Shown piece after piece: positions 51,756-60,656 of a stretch of 64,000 bases of DNA (positions are counted from its first letter, which is position 1; each line of letters begins with the position of its first letter). The DNA comes from Dehalococcoidia bacterium. GTDB lineage: Bacteria > Chloroflexota > Dehalococcoidia > Lucifugimonadales > HRBIN23. The stretch is taken from assembly GCA_025060295.1 (NCBI GenBank), contig JANXCH010000023.1, forward strand, positions 86,568 to 150,567, given 5' to 3'. A model generated the notes under the pieces. That model saw only the letters and a list, made by a program, of their open reading frames with translations, was not told the DNA's origin and did not search any database. Position numbers and translations under genes: made by a program.

Positions 51756-53782
51756 CGCAGGTCTCTCCCCGTGTCGACGAGGCTTTGGTCGTTGCCGTGA
51801 GTGAGGCGGTTCGGCGCAGTCAGGACTACTTTCTGCGCATCCAGGACGCCGCCGGCTGGTGGTGGGGCGAACTGGCCTCTAACCCCACCATGGAGGCCGA
51901 ATATCTGCTCCTGACCCATTTTCTCGGTGTAGCCGATAAAGAGCGGTGGCGGAAGATCGTCAACTACATTCTTTCCAAGCAGAGGCCCGACGGGGGGTGG
52001 GAGCAATATTACGCCGCCCCCCGCGGGGATGTGAGCACCTCGGTGGAGTGTTACTTCGCCTTGAAACTGGCGGGGGTGCCCGCCGATGCCGAGCCCATGC
52101 GCCGCGCGCGGGAGTTTATCCTTTCCCGCGGAGGGGTGCCCGCCACACGGGTGTTCACCAAGATATGGCTGGCGCTTTTCGGCCAGTGGGACTGGCGGGC
52201 GGTGCCCATGCTCCCCCCGGAGATGATGTTCTTACCGTCCTGGTCGCCCATCAATATTTATGAGTTCTCCTCGTGGGCGCGGGCGACCATCGTGGCCCTG
52301 ACTATTGTGCGTGCCCTGCGTCCCGTGTGCCCCATTCCTCCGGAGGCCGCGGTGGATGAACTATACCCCATTCCCAAGAGCCGGATGAGGTGGGGCATAC
52401 CTCCCCCACGGCGGATGCTGTCGTGGCGGGGGTTTTTCTGGCTGGCGGATGCCCTTTTGCGCCAGTATGAGCGGTCGCCCTGGAAGCCCTTGCGCCACGC
52501 GGCCCTACGCCGTGCCGAGGCGTGGGTGCTGGCCCACCAGGAGGCCGACGGCTCATGGGGCGGTATTCAGCCGCCGTGGGTGTATTCCCTTCTGGCTTTG
52601 AAGGTGTTGGGGTATCCGCTGCACCACCCGGTTATGGTGGCGGGCCTACGGGGGTTGGAGGGCTTCGCCATTGAGGAGAAGGACACCTGGCGGGTGCAAG
52701 CGTGTATTTCGCCCGTGTGGGATACATGCCTTACCATGATCGCCCTTCTGGATAGCGGATTGCCTCCCGACCATCCGGCTCTTCAGCGGGCCGCCCGCTG
52801 GCTCCTGTCCCAGGAAATCCGCATCCCCGGCGACTGGGCAGTGAAGGTGCGCGGGGTGGAGCCGAGCGGGTGGGCGTTTGAGTTTGAGAACGACCTTTAC
52901 CCCGACACCGATGATACGGCCGAGGTACTCATGGCCCTGGCGCGCACGCGGTTACCCCCCGAAGAGGAGCGGGCCAAGACGGAGGCGATCCAGCGAGGGG
53001 TGCGGTGGCTGTTGGCTATGCAGAGCAAAAACGGTGGGTGGGGAGCCTTCGATAAGGACAATACGCGCGAGATCTTGGCTCACATACCCTTCGCCGACTT
53101 TGGGGAGACCCTAGACCCCCCCAGTGAGGATGTTACAGCGCATATCCTGGAACTGCTGGGGCGCTTGGGATATCCCCGCACCTATCCCGCGGTGGCCCGA
53201 GGCCTGCGCTACCTGCTCTCCCAGCAGGAGTTTGACGGTGCCTGGTTCGGGCGGTGGGGGGTGAACGCTCTTTACGGAGTGGGGGCAGTGCTCCCCGCCC
53301 TGGAGGCCGTGGGAGAGGATATGAGCCAGCCTGCTGTGCGGCGCGCCGTGAAGTGGCTTCTGGCCCACCAGAATCCCGACGGAGGATGGGGGGAGACCTG
53401 CGCCTCCTATGCCGACTTCTCCCTGCGAGGGAAGGGGCCGAGCACCGCCTCCCAGACCGCCTGGGCCTTGATGGCCCTGATGGCCGGCGGGCTGTGGGAG
53501 CACCCCGCTGTGGCTCGGGGGCTAGAGTATTTGGTGCGCACCCAACGGTCCGACGGCACTTGGGACGAACCCTACTACACGGGCACAGGCTTCCCAGGGT
53601 ACGGCATTGGCCGACGGCTGACCCGCCCCCCACGGCCAGGGGAGCCTGGATATCAGGGCACCGAACTGCCCTACGCCTTCATGATTAACTACCACCTGTA
53701 TCGCAACTACTGGCCCTTGATGGCTTTGGGGCGTTGGCTCCGATGGAAGCGCACCGGCGCCCCCAAAAGCACTCTAAACTAG
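51752..53782 (+). CDS. shc: squalene-hopene cyclase
   Basis: 676-residue cyclase that folds squalene to hopene/hopanol at the membrane. The catalytic acid motif DTDD is at 385-388 (LYPDTDDTAE). Several QW repeats are visible (for example QRPDGGWEQ, QSKNGGWGAFD, QNPDGGWGE, QRSDGTWDE) plus the FAIEEKDTWRVQACISP region. ATG 51752 is coupled to the preceding gene. Tryptophan-rich gene, consistent with QW barrel structure. Central enzyme of the operon. Confidence 0.97.
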   Translation: MTQVSPRVDEALVVAVSEAVRRSQDYFLRIQDAAGWWWGELASNPTMEAEYLLLTHFLGVADKERWRKIVNYILSKQRPDGGWEQYYAAPRGDVSTSVECYFALKLAGVPADAEPMRRAREFILSRGGVPATRVFTKIWLALFGQWDWRAVPMLPPEMMFLPSWSPINIYEFSSWARATIVALTIVRALRPVCPIPPEAAVDELYPIPKSRMRWGIPPPRRMLSWRGFFWLADALLRQYERSPWKPLRHAALRRAEAWVLAHQEADGSWGGIQPPWVYSLLALKVLGYPLHHPVMVAGLRGLEGFAIEEKDTWRVQACISPVWDTCLTMIALLDSGLPPDHPALQRAARWLLSQEIRIPGDWAVKVRGVEPSGWAFEFENDLYPDTDDTAEVLMALARTRLPPEEERAKTEAIQRGVRWLLAMQSKNGGWGAFDKDNTREILAHIPFADFGETLDPPSEDVTAHILELLGRLGYPRTYPAVARGLRYLLSQQEFDGAWFGRWGVNALYGVGAVLPALEAVGEDMSQPAVRRAVKWLLAHQNPDGGWGETCASYADFSLRGKGPSTASQTAWALMALMAGGLWEHPAVARGLEYLVRTQRSDGTWDEPYYTGTGFPGYGIGRRLTRPPRPGEPGYQGTELPYAFMINYHLYRNYWPLMALGRWLRWKRTGAPKSTLN

Positions 53783-53797
53783 ACATTAGGAGGTGGC

Positions 53798-54310
53798 GTG
53801 GCGATGACCATGCAGACACATCTGGGCAAACCCACTTTGTTGGCTTCACACCAGGGCACGGCGTGGTGGTGCCGAACCTATGTGGTGAGCCTCCACAGTA
53901 GTAAAGCCCCGGAGTTTATCGACTGCACCCCACAGGTGGAACGCCTAGTGCAGGAAGCGGGAGTCTCCAACGGCATTGCCGTGGTTTTCTCACGCCACAC
54001 CACCGCCGCTGTCATCCTCAACGAGATGGAGCCTCTGCTCCTGGCAGATATGGAACGTTTCCTGGAGCGCCTGGCCCCCCGCAACGCCTACTACCAGCAC
54101 AACGATTTCACCATCCGCACCGTCAACATGAACGACGACGAGTGCCCCAACGGGCACGCCCATTGCCAACATAGCCTTCTGGGGGCCAGCGAGACCATCC
54201 CCATCGTCAACGGCAGGCTCGCCCTCGGGCGCTGGCAACGCATCTTTTTTGTGGAACTGGATCGTCCTCGCCCCCGGGAACTGGTGGTGCAGATCATGGG
54301 TATCGCGTAG
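53798..54310 (+). CDS. YjbQ family protein (UPF0047)
   Basis: 170 residues of the YjbQ/UPF0047 family, described as secondary thiamine-phosphate synthase-like proteins. The core SNGIAVVFSRHTTAAVILNE and HSLLGASETIPIVNGRLALG, ending GRWQRIFFVELDRPR, are typical. GTG 53798 or ATG 53804 both follow AGGAGG (4 and 10 nt away). It sits between shc and hpnC, an odd place for such a gene; no link to hopanoids is known to me. Confidence 0.9.
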   Translation: MAMTMQTHLGKPTLLASHQGTAWWCRTYVVSLHSSKAPEFIDCTPQVERLVQEAGVSNGIAVVFSRHTTAAVILNEMEPLLLADMERFLERLAPRNAYYQHNDFTIRTVNMNDDECPNGHAHCQHSLLGASETIPIVNGRLALGRWQRIFFVELDRPRPRELVVQIMGIA

Positions 54311-54318
54311 GAGGCACC

Positions 54319-55233
54319 GTGCCCTTGCTGGCTCGTCCGGCCCAGATTCCAACCCTCCCGCTGGACAGCAGGGCGGAGTGCTCCTTAGATGAGGCGTATG
54401 CCCTGTGCGTGTGCCTCGCCCGCACCCACTACGAGAACTTCACCGTCGGCTCCTGGCTCCTGCCGCGGGACAAACTGCGCCATGTGTGCGCTATCTACGC
54501 CTTTTGCCGCACGGTAGACGACTTGGGGGACGAGGCCCAGGGGGATCGCCTAGCCCTCTTGGACGAGTGGGAGGCCGACCTGCGCCGATGCTATACCGAT
54601 ACCCCCCGCCATCCCTATCTGAAGGCCCTCCAAGCCACCATCCGCACCTTTGATATCCCCCTAACCCCGTTCCTCAAACTCATAGAGGCCAACCGCCTAG
54701 ACCAGCGCCACACCCGTTGGCCCACTTACCAAGACCTGCTCTTTTACTGCGACCATTCGGCCAACCCGGTGGGGCACCTGTTCCTGTACCTGTTCGGGTA
54801 TCGGGATGCCGAGCGCCAGCGCCTGGCCGATGCCACCTGCACCGCCCTGCAACTGACCAACTTCTGGCAGGATGTGCGCCGCGACTGGGACAAGGGGCGT
54901 ATCTACATACCTCTGGAGGATATGGCCCGCTTCGGCTATACCGAAGGGGATTTGGCGCAGGGTGTGGTGAACGACGCCTTCCGACGCCTCATGGCCTTTG
55001 AGGTGGAGCGCACCCGCGCTCTGTTCCAGCAAGGCCTGGCACTGGTGGAGAAGGTGGAAGGCCTTGTGCGTCTAGACATAAAACTGTTCTCCCTAGGGGG
55101 GTTGGCGGTGTTGGACGCCATAGAGCGTCAAGGGTATGATACCCTCACCCGTCGCCCCGTTGTCTCCAAGCCTCGCAAGGTGTGGCTTCTGCTGAAGACC
55201 CTGGTGGGGATGAAGGTGCGCGGGCAGGTGTAG
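54319..55233 (+). CDS. hpnC: hydroxysqualene synthase HpnC
   Basis: 304-residue squalene/phytoene-synthase-fold enzyme. HpnC turns presqualene diphosphate into hydroxysqualene. The two Asp-rich motifs are DDLGD (67-71) and QDVRRD, around YAFCRTVDDLGDE and TNFWQDVRRDWDKGRIYIP. HSANPVGHLFLYLFGY is characteristic of the HpnC branch. The GTG at 54319 starts 8 nt after the YjbQ stop. Works with HpnD and HpnE later in the operon. Confidence 0.92.
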   Translation: MPLLARPAQIPTLPLDSRAECSLDEAYALCVCLARTHYENFTVGSWLLPRDKLRHVCAIYAFCRTVDDLGDEAQGDRLALLDEWEADLRRCYTDTPRHPYLKALQATIRTFDIPLTPFLKLIEANRLDQRHTRWPTYQDLLFYCDHSANPVGHLFLYLFGYRDAERQRLADATCTALQLTNFWQDVRRDWDKGRIYIPLEDMARFGYTEGDLAQGVVNDAFRRLMAFEVERTRALFQQGLALVEKVEGLVRLDIKLFSLGGLAVLDAIERQGYDTLTRRPVVSKPRKVWLLLKTLVGMKVRGQV

Positions 55234-55236
55234 GGG

Positions 55237-55614
55237 ATGCGGCCCGAAACCCAACGCTTATGGGAGCAGGCCCAGGAGGATGTGGTAACCGCCCGTCGGT
55301 TACTGGAGGTGGAGCGCTATTACGCTTCGGTCTTTTTCGCCCAGCAGGCCGCCGAGAAAGCCCCGCAAGCCTGCTACCAAGCCCGCTTCCAGCGGGCCAT
55401 CTTCACCCACGATGTGGTGGAACTGGCCGAGGCCCTTTCTGCACCAGCGGAGGTTTTGGACGCGGCACGGGAGCTGACCTCGGACTATGTAACAACCCGC
55501 TACCCCAACGCAGCCAACGCCGTGCCTGCCCGACTCTATACCGAGGCATCGGCACGGATGCACCTGGAGATGGCCGAGAGGGTGTTGGCATGGGCACGGC
55601 CCCACCTGACATAA
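55237..55614 (+). CDS. HEPN-domain protein
   Basis: 125-residue all-helical HEPN protein (COG2250-like): LWEQAQEDVVTARRLLEVERYYASVFFAQQAAEKA, then FTHDVVELAEAL and TSDYVTTRYPNAAN (quoted in parts below 20 residues each region: residues 8-42, 56-66, 81-94). An R-x4-H pattern (Arg53, His58) occurs. It overlaps the following nucleotidyltransferase gene by 25 nt, the usual HEPN/MNT two-gene layout, often toxin-antitoxin or AMPylation modules. It begins 3 nt after hpnC and lies inside the hopanoid operon. Confidence 0.88.
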   Translation: MRPETQRLWEQAQEDVVTARRLLEVERYYASVFFAQQAAEKAPQACYQARFQRAIFTHDVVELAEALSAPAEVLDAARELTSDYVTTRYPNAANAVPARLYTEASARMHLEMAERVLAWARPHLT

Positions 55615-55922
55615 AGGGTTTGCAAGAGGCTTTGGCCGCCACGTGTCGGCAGGCGGGGGTGCATCCCCTGAAGGTCATCCTTTTCGGCTCCCGTGCGCGT
55701 GGAGATGCCTGGGAGCATAGCGATTGGGATGTGCTGGTGGTGGCTCCCGAGTTCCGGGACATCCCCTTCCCCAATAGGGATGTCCTCCTGCGCCGATACG
55801 TGCGCTGGCGTCGGGTAGACCTTTTTTGCTACACCCCCGAGGAGTTTGACACCCTCTCCCAGCAGATAGGGTTGGTGCAGACCGCCGTCACCGAGGGTAT
55901 GGACATCACGCCAACAAGCTAG
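55590..55922 (+). CDS. minimal nucleotidyltransferase (MNT)
   Basis: 110-residue pol-beta-fold nucleotidyltransferase. Gly33-Ser34 in LFGSRARGDAWEHSDWDVLV, metal-binding Asp45 and Asp47, and third Asp77 in RRVDLF are all present, so it looks catalytically competent. In related HEPN/MNT pairs the MNT modifies (AMPylates) or neutralises the HEPN. ATG 55590 lies within the HEPN gene. It precedes the nitrilase by 11 nt. Confidence 0.88.
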   Translation: MGTAPPDIKGLQEALAATCRQAGVHPLKVILFGSRARGDAWEHSDWDVLVVAPEFRDIPFPNRDVLLRRYVRWRRVDLFCYTPEEFDTLSQQIGLVQTAVTEGMDITPTS

Positions 55923-55933
55923 GAGACAAGCCT

Positions 55934-56953
55934 ATGGACGCACTTCCCACTTTTCGTGCCGCTGTGGTGCAGGCCTCCCCTGTTTTTCTGGACAGGGATG
56001 CCACTGTGGAGAAGGCCATTCGCCTCATTGAGGAGGCTGCGGGGCGGGGGGCGCGCGTAGTTGTCTTCCCTGAAACCTGGATACCGGGCTATCCCATCTG
56101 GGCCTCCCGCATTCAGTCCTGGCGGGAACTGCGCACGGGGCATCGCCTGTTCGTGCGTCTTTACCACAATGCGGTGGAGGTGCCCTCTCCCCCAGTGGAC
56201 GCCCTCTGCCGCGCCGCCCGCAAGGCCGAGGTGTATGTGGTGATGGGCATCAACGAGCGGGAGCGGGAGTTCGGGCGTGGCACTCTCTATAACTCCATCC
56301 TGTTCATCGGTAAGGATGGGCGCCTCTTGGGGAAACATCGCAAACTGATGCCCACTTTCCACGAGCGCACCGTGTGGGGTATGGGAGATGGGAGCGGTCT
56401 ACGGGTCTACGAGACGGAGGTGGGGCGTCTGGGGGGGCTGATCTGCTGGGAGCATTGGATGCCTTTGACAGGCTACGCCCTGTGGGCGCAGGGCGAGCAG
56501 CTGCACGCCGCCTTGTGGCCGTGGCCCTCTCCCTACGGGAAGGACACGGTGGAGGGGGAGATGCACCAGGTGGCCAACCGCCACTACGCCTACCAGGGGC
56601 GGTGCTTCGTACTGTGCGCCTCGGCGTGGATGACCCGCGGGGACCTCCCCAAGGACTTTGAACTGGCCGAACAGGCCCAATCCTGGGAGGACCCCCTCCT
56701 GGTAGGGGGGAGCGCCATCATCGGCCCCAACGGGCGTTACCTGGCCGGCCCCCTCTATGAGGGGGAGGGCATCCTCTATGCCGACATTGACCTGAATGAA
56801 ATCCCCGCCCGTAAACAGAGCCTGGATGTGGTGGGCCATTACGCTCGCCCCGATGTGTTCCAGGTTACCATCTCCCGGGCGCGGCAGGTGCCCGCCACTT
56901 TCCAGGAGCCTCCCATGCCCGTGCGCCCTGAGCAGATCCCCGACGAACTATGA
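55934..56953 (+). CDS. nitrilase-superfamily C-N hydrolase
   Basis: 339-residue nitrilase-branch enzyme. The catalytic triad is Glu47 (VVFPETWIPGYP), Lys137 (GKHRKLMPTFHER) and Cys171 (GGLICWEHWMPL). The CWEHW form of the Cys motif and the long C-terminal region after residue 290 place it with aliphatic nitrilases rather than amidases. Substrate unknown. ATG 55934 follows AGGAGACAAGCCT. It is located between the HEPN/MNT pair and hpnD; there is no known role in hopanoid synthesis. Confidence 0.88.
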   Translation: MDALPTFRAAVVQASPVFLDRDATVEKAIRLIEEAAGRGARVVVFPETWIPGYPIWASRIQSWRELRTGHRLFVRLYHNAVEVPSPPVDALCRAARKAEVYVVMGINEREREFGRGTLYNSILFIGKDGRLLGKHRKLMPTFHERTVWGMGDGSGLRVYETEVGRLGGLICWEHWMPLTGYALWAQGEQLHAALWPWPSPYGKDTVEGEMHQVANRHYAYQGRCFVLCASAWMTRGDLPKDFELAEQAQSWEDPLLVGGSAIIGPNGRYLAGPLYEGEGILYADIDLNEIPARKQSLDVVGHYARPDVFQVTISRARQVPATFQEPPMPVRPEQIPDEL

Positions 56954-56968
56954 GTATAAGGGGGCACT

Positions 56969-57856
56969 GTGGTGGCTGCTGTGCCTCCCGATGTGCAAGC
57001 GGCGTATCGCTACTGTTGGCAGGTGGCCAAGACCCAGGCCCGCAACTTCTACTATGCCTTCGTTACCCTCCCCCGCCCCCAGCGTATGGCCATTTACGCC
57101 GCCTATGCCTTCTGTCGGCTGTGCGACGACATCGCTGATGAGGCGGGGACAGCGGAGGAGAAGGTTTTGCGCTTGCGGGAGGTGCGCCACGCCCTCCAAA
57201 AGGCCTATGCGGGCGAACCCGACGGCCCCGTGTTCACCGCCCTGGCCCATATGGTGCGCCGTTATCCCATTCCCCAACACTATTGGGAGGCCATTCTGGA
57301 GGGGGTGGAGATGGACTTGACGGTGCACCGCTACCCCACCTTTGAGGCGCTGAAGGGCTACTGTTACCGGGTGGCCAGTGCCGTGGGGCTGGTGTGCGTG
57401 GAGATCTTCGGCTATCGCCATCCCTCGGCACGCTCCTATGCAGAACATTTGGGCCTGGCTATGCAGTTGACCAACATCCTGCGGGATGTGGAGGAGGACG
57501 CTCGCCGGGGACGGATTTACCTCCCCCAGGAGGACATGGCCCGCTTTGGCTACAGTGAAAGCGATCTTGTTAGAGGGGTATATAACCCTGCCTTTCGGGC
57601 TTTGATGGCCTTTGAGGCCCAGCGGGCGCGGGGTTTTTTCCGGTCTGCGCGTCCACTGCTGCCTTTGCTGGCGTGGCGCTCGCGGGCGTGCCCAGCAGTG
57701 TTAGGGGGTATCTACCGTCGGGTTCTGGACAAGATAGAGGCCGAAAACTACCAGGTATTCGGACGGCGCATCGCCCTTTCGGGGCGCGAGAAGGCTTTCC
57801 TGATGGTGCGTCTATGGGTGCAGAGCAGTCTGCCTACCCCCGTTCCTGCGTGGTAG
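56969..57856 (+). CDS. hpnD: presqualene diphosphate synthase HpnD
   Basis: 295-residue squalene/phytoene-synthase-fold enzyme condensing two FPP to presqualene diphosphate. Asp motifs are DDIAD (53-57) in FCRLCDDIADE and RDVEED in LTNILRDVEEDARRGRIYLP. The GTG at 56969 gives the standard N-terminus. It overlaps hpnE by 43 nt. Together with HpnC and HpnE it forms the bacterial three-step squalene route. Confidence 0.93.
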   Translation: MVAAVPPDVQAAYRYCWQVAKTQARNFYYAFVTLPRPQRMAIYAAYAFCRLCDDIADEAGTAEEKVLRLREVRHALQKAYAGEPDGPVFTALAHMVRRYPIPQHYWEAILEGVEMDLTVHRYPTFEALKGYCYRVASAVGLVCVEIFGYRHPSARSYAEHLGLAMQLTNILRDVEEDARRGRIYLPQEDMARFGYSESDLVRGVYNPAFRALMAFEAQRARGFFRSARPLLPLLAWRSRACPAVLGGIYRRVLDKIEAENYQVFGRRIALSGREKAFLMVRLWVQSSLPTPVPAW

Positions 57857-59187
57857 TTGGTGGGGGACTGGCGGGGCTGGCGGCGGCGTGCGCCCTGGCC
57901 GATAGGGGCTGGCAGGTTACTCTGCTGGAGAAGCGACGCTGGCTGGGGGGGAGGGCCTCGTCGTTCCTTGACCCCCTCCTTCAGCACCCCGTAGACCTGG
58001 GGCAGCATGTGTTCATGCGCTGCTTTACCGCCTATCTGGATTTCCTCAAGCGTTTGGGCGTATACCACAAAGTTTTTATCCAGTCCCGCCTGCAGGTGCC
58101 CATCGTGGACGCCCACACGGGCATCCGAGGCGTTCTCTTCTCCCAGCCGTGGCTCCCCTCTCCCCTTCACCTTCTCCGAGGGTTTGTGGCCTATCCCCAT
58201 TTGATGCCCAGCGAGAAGGCACGGGCGATGCGGGGGATGCTCACGGCGTGGCGCACCGACCGCCGAGGCGCCGAGAGGTCTCTGGAAAGTGGTACCTTTC
58301 AGGAGTGGCTTCTGCGCCAGAGCCAGACGCCCCGCATCATCCAGCGCCTGTGGGAGCCGATTATCCTAGCCACTTTGAACGCTCTCCCCAGCCAGGTCAG
58401 CGCAACGGCGGGCCTAATGGTGGTGCAGGAGGCCCTCCTGGCCGGTCCCCACACAGCAGACATAGGATGGGCGACGGTGCCCCTCTCGCCCCTGGTGGAG
58501 GAGGCGGTGAAGCGCTATCTGGCAGAAAGAGGGGGACGGGTACTTACCGGGGTGGCCGTCGCTGGTCTAATGTGGAACGGGGATCAGGTAGAGAGCGTGG
58601 TTCTTGTGGATGGGCAAAGGGTGTGGGGACGCGTGTTTGTGTTGGCTGTGCCCTGGGACACGCTTCTGCATCTGCTCAACTCCGGCTGGGCGGAGCACCC
58701 TTTCTTCGTCCCCCTGCGACGCCTGCGAGGTGTGCCCATCCTGAACATCCACCTCTGGTATGACCGGCCTGTGATGCGGGAGCCGTTCGTGGGCTTCTTG
58801 AACAGCTCCGTGCAGTGGGTGTTCAACAAGACCGCCCTGTGGGGATTAGAGGGGCCTGGCCAGTACATCAGCATCACCGTCAGCGGTGCACAGGAGTATG
58901 TGGGAGTGCCACAAGAGCAAGTGTTGCAAACTTTTGGGAGGGAAATGCAGCGTCTCTTCCCCGAGGCGGGCCTGGCTCACCTTGTGCACGCCCGAGCGGT
59001 GGTGATTCGCCAGGCGACTTTCTGTCCCTCCCCTGGCGTTGAGGCCCTTCGGCCTCCCCACCAGACCCCTATCTCGAACCTTTTCCTCGCCGGCGATTGG
59101 ACGCGCACCGGATGGCCCTCAACGATGGAGGGAGCCGTTCGGAGCGGTCTGCTGGCTGCCCAGGCGGTGGTACGGAGCTTTCCGTGA
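57814..59187 (+). CDS. hpnE: hydroxysqualene dehydroxylase HpnE
   Basis: 457-residue FAD-dependent amine-oxidase/desaturase-like enzyme that reduces hydroxysqualene to squalene. The dinucleotide loop is VVVGGGLAGLAAACALADRG followed by LLEKRRWLGGRASSF, with a C-terminal FAD motif LFLAGDWTRTGWPSTMEGAV. ATG 57814 lies within the end of hpnD. The stop overlaps the next gene's GTG as GTGA. Confidence 0.93.
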   Translation: MGAEQSAYPRSCVVVGGGLAGLAAACALADRGWQVTLLEKRRWLGGRASSFLDPLLQHPVDLGQHVFMRCFTAYLDFLKRLGVYHKVFIQSRLQVPIVDAHTGIRGVLFSQPWLPSPLHLLRGFVAYPHLMPSEKARAMRGMLTAWRTDRRGAERSLESGTFQEWLLRQSQTPRIIQRLWEPIILATLNALPSQVSATAGLMVVQEALLAGPHTADIGWATVPLSPLVEEAVKRYLAERGGRVLTGVAVAGLMWNGDQVESVVLVDGQRVWGRVFVLAVPWDTLLHLLNSGWAEHPFFVPLRRLRGVPILNIHLWYDRPVMREPFVGFLNSSVQWVFNKTALWGLEGPGQYISITVSGAQEYVGVPQEQVLQTFGREMQRLFPEAGLAHLVHARAVVIRQATFCPSPGVEALRPPHQTPISNLFLAGDWTRTGWPSTMEGAVRSGLLAAQAVVRSFP

Positions 59188-60167
59188 AAGTGCTCATCCT
59201 TGCCCCCTTCACCACAGAGGCTCTGGAGCGTTTACGGCAGAAGGTGGAGGTGCTCTACGAGCCGTGGACGCAGACGCAACGTCTGTGGGACCCGGCAGAG
59301 TTGGCTTCCCGTCTGCGTGCCGAAAACATCGCGGCGGTGGTCAGCGAGATAGACTTCTTTTTTGACGAGGTATTCGGCCCTGATTCGCCTCTGCGTTTTG
59401 TGGGGCTCTGCCGCCAGGCCACCAATCAGGTTGACCTGGAGGCGGCCACAGCGCAGGGAGTGGTGGTGGTGCACACGCCCGGGCGCAACGCCCAGGCGGT
59501 GGCCGAGTTGGCCATCGGGCTGCTGCTAGCTCTGGCGCGCCGCATCCCCCAGGCCGAGGGCTACGTGCGTGCCGGGCAGTGGCGCAATCCCCTGGAAGCC
59601 TATCAGCGCTTTCGGGGGGTGGAATTGAGGGGGAAAACTTTGGGCGTGGTGGGGTTGGGGACCATTGGGCGGCGGGTGGCGCGGATGGGGCGTGCCCTGG
59701 GGATGCGGGTGATCGCCACGGACCCTTATGCAAAGCCTCTGCGGGGAGTTACCCTGGTGTCTTTAGAGGCATTGCTTGCTGAGGCCGACTTCGTGAGTCT
59801 CCACGCCCCCGATACCCCGGCGACCCGCCATCTGCTCAACGCTGAGCGCCTGGCCCTTATGAAGACCTCCGCCTTTCTGGTGAACACGGGGGGCGGTGCG
59901 CTGGTGGACACGGATGCTCTGTGCCAGGCCTTGCAGACAGGGCGCCTGGCGGGAGCGGCATTGGACGTCCTCGAGGCCTCCCCGCTTCCTGCGGAGAGCC
60001 CCTTGCTGGCCTGTCCTAACCTGGTGCTGACCCCGCACATTGGGGGCGCAACTCAGGAGACGATCGCCCGCTATTCAGCAATGGTTACAGAGGATGTGCA
60101 GCGATGGCTGGCTGGGAAACGCCCCCGCCATCTGGCTAATCCCGCCGTCTGGAGAAGCAGGAGATGA
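59184..60167 (+). CDS. D-isomer-specific 2-hydroxyacid dehydrogenase
   Basis: 327-residue NAD-dependent dehydrogenase (phosphoglycerate-dehydrogenase-like). The NAD motif is VVGLGTIGRRVARMGRALG, and the catalytic Arg, Glu and His are in NTGGGALVDTDALCQ, the LDVLEASPLP loop and LTPHIGGAT. The GTG at 59184 is coupled to hpnE. Substrate unknown; this last gene may belong functionally elsewhere but shares the transcript. Confidence 0.88.
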   Translation: MKVLILAPFTTEALERLRQKVEVLYEPWTQTQRLWDPAELASRLRAENIAAVVSEIDFFFDEVFGPDSPLRFVGLCRQATNQVDLEAATAQGVVVVHTPGRNAQAVAELAIGLLLALARRIPQAEGYVRAGQWRNPLEAYQRFRGVELRGKTLGVVGLGTIGRRVARMGRALGMRVIATDPYAKPLRGVTLVSLEALLAEADFVSLHAPDTPATRHLLNAERLALMKTSAFLVNTGGGALVDTDALCQALQTGRLAGAALDVLEASPLPAESPLLACPNLVLTPHIGGATQETIARYSAMVTEDVQRWLAGKRPRHLANPAVWRSRR

Positions 60168-60180
60168 CTGCTGTGGATGC

Positions 60181-60504
60181 CTACGGGCGTGCCCGCTCGG
60201 GACGGCGCACCGGCTCCGGCGCACTGGGCTCGGTTATCCCCACGGGGGGGAGGCCCCTGGGTGCGGTGCGCCCCTGTGTCCCCCCACCGAGGGTGGAGTC
60301 CAGCATGGAGCATCCCCACGAGAGCATCCGCAGGAGCAGGAGGGGGAGGGTAAGGGGCACTGCGATAAGGCTCAACAGTAGTTCCAGGCTCACTAAAAGC
60401 AGGCGTAAAAGGGTTGCCAGCAGTTGGGCCACAAGGTTGGGTACACGGCGAATGGCCAGGAGGGGGTCATCCCCCGAGGAGCGGTCCAGCGTGAGGCTCG
60501 CCAT
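60181..60504 (-). CDS. small membrane-anchored protein, unknown function
   Basis: 107 residues with a long leucine-rich hydrophobic segment (about residues 30-60, e.g. LLRLLLVSLELLLSL) and a polar Pro/Arg-rich tail. ATG 60504 follows GGGAGG at 8 nt; a longer start at 60534 exists. No family recognised. It is antiparallel to, and 13 nt from, the dehydrogenase end. The 152 nt upstream to the kinase (60505-60656) hold nothing recognised. Confidence 0.5.
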   Translation of the reverse strand: MASLTLDRSSGDDPLLAIRRVPNLVAQLLATLLRLLLVSLELLLSLIAVPLTLPLLLLRMLSWGCSMLDSTLGGGTQGRTAPRGLPPVGITEPSAPEPVRRPERARP

Positions 60505-60656
60505 ATCTACAACCTCCCGCAGGCCTCGGGGCATCGCCCGAGGCCCTGACTACAGCATCGCTGTGCAGTGTAGCCCCTGGGAGGGCGGAGTGCAAGGGGG
60601 CATGGGCACTTTTTTGCCCGTTTTTATGACCCTGCTGGGGGCTCAATAACTCTGGG

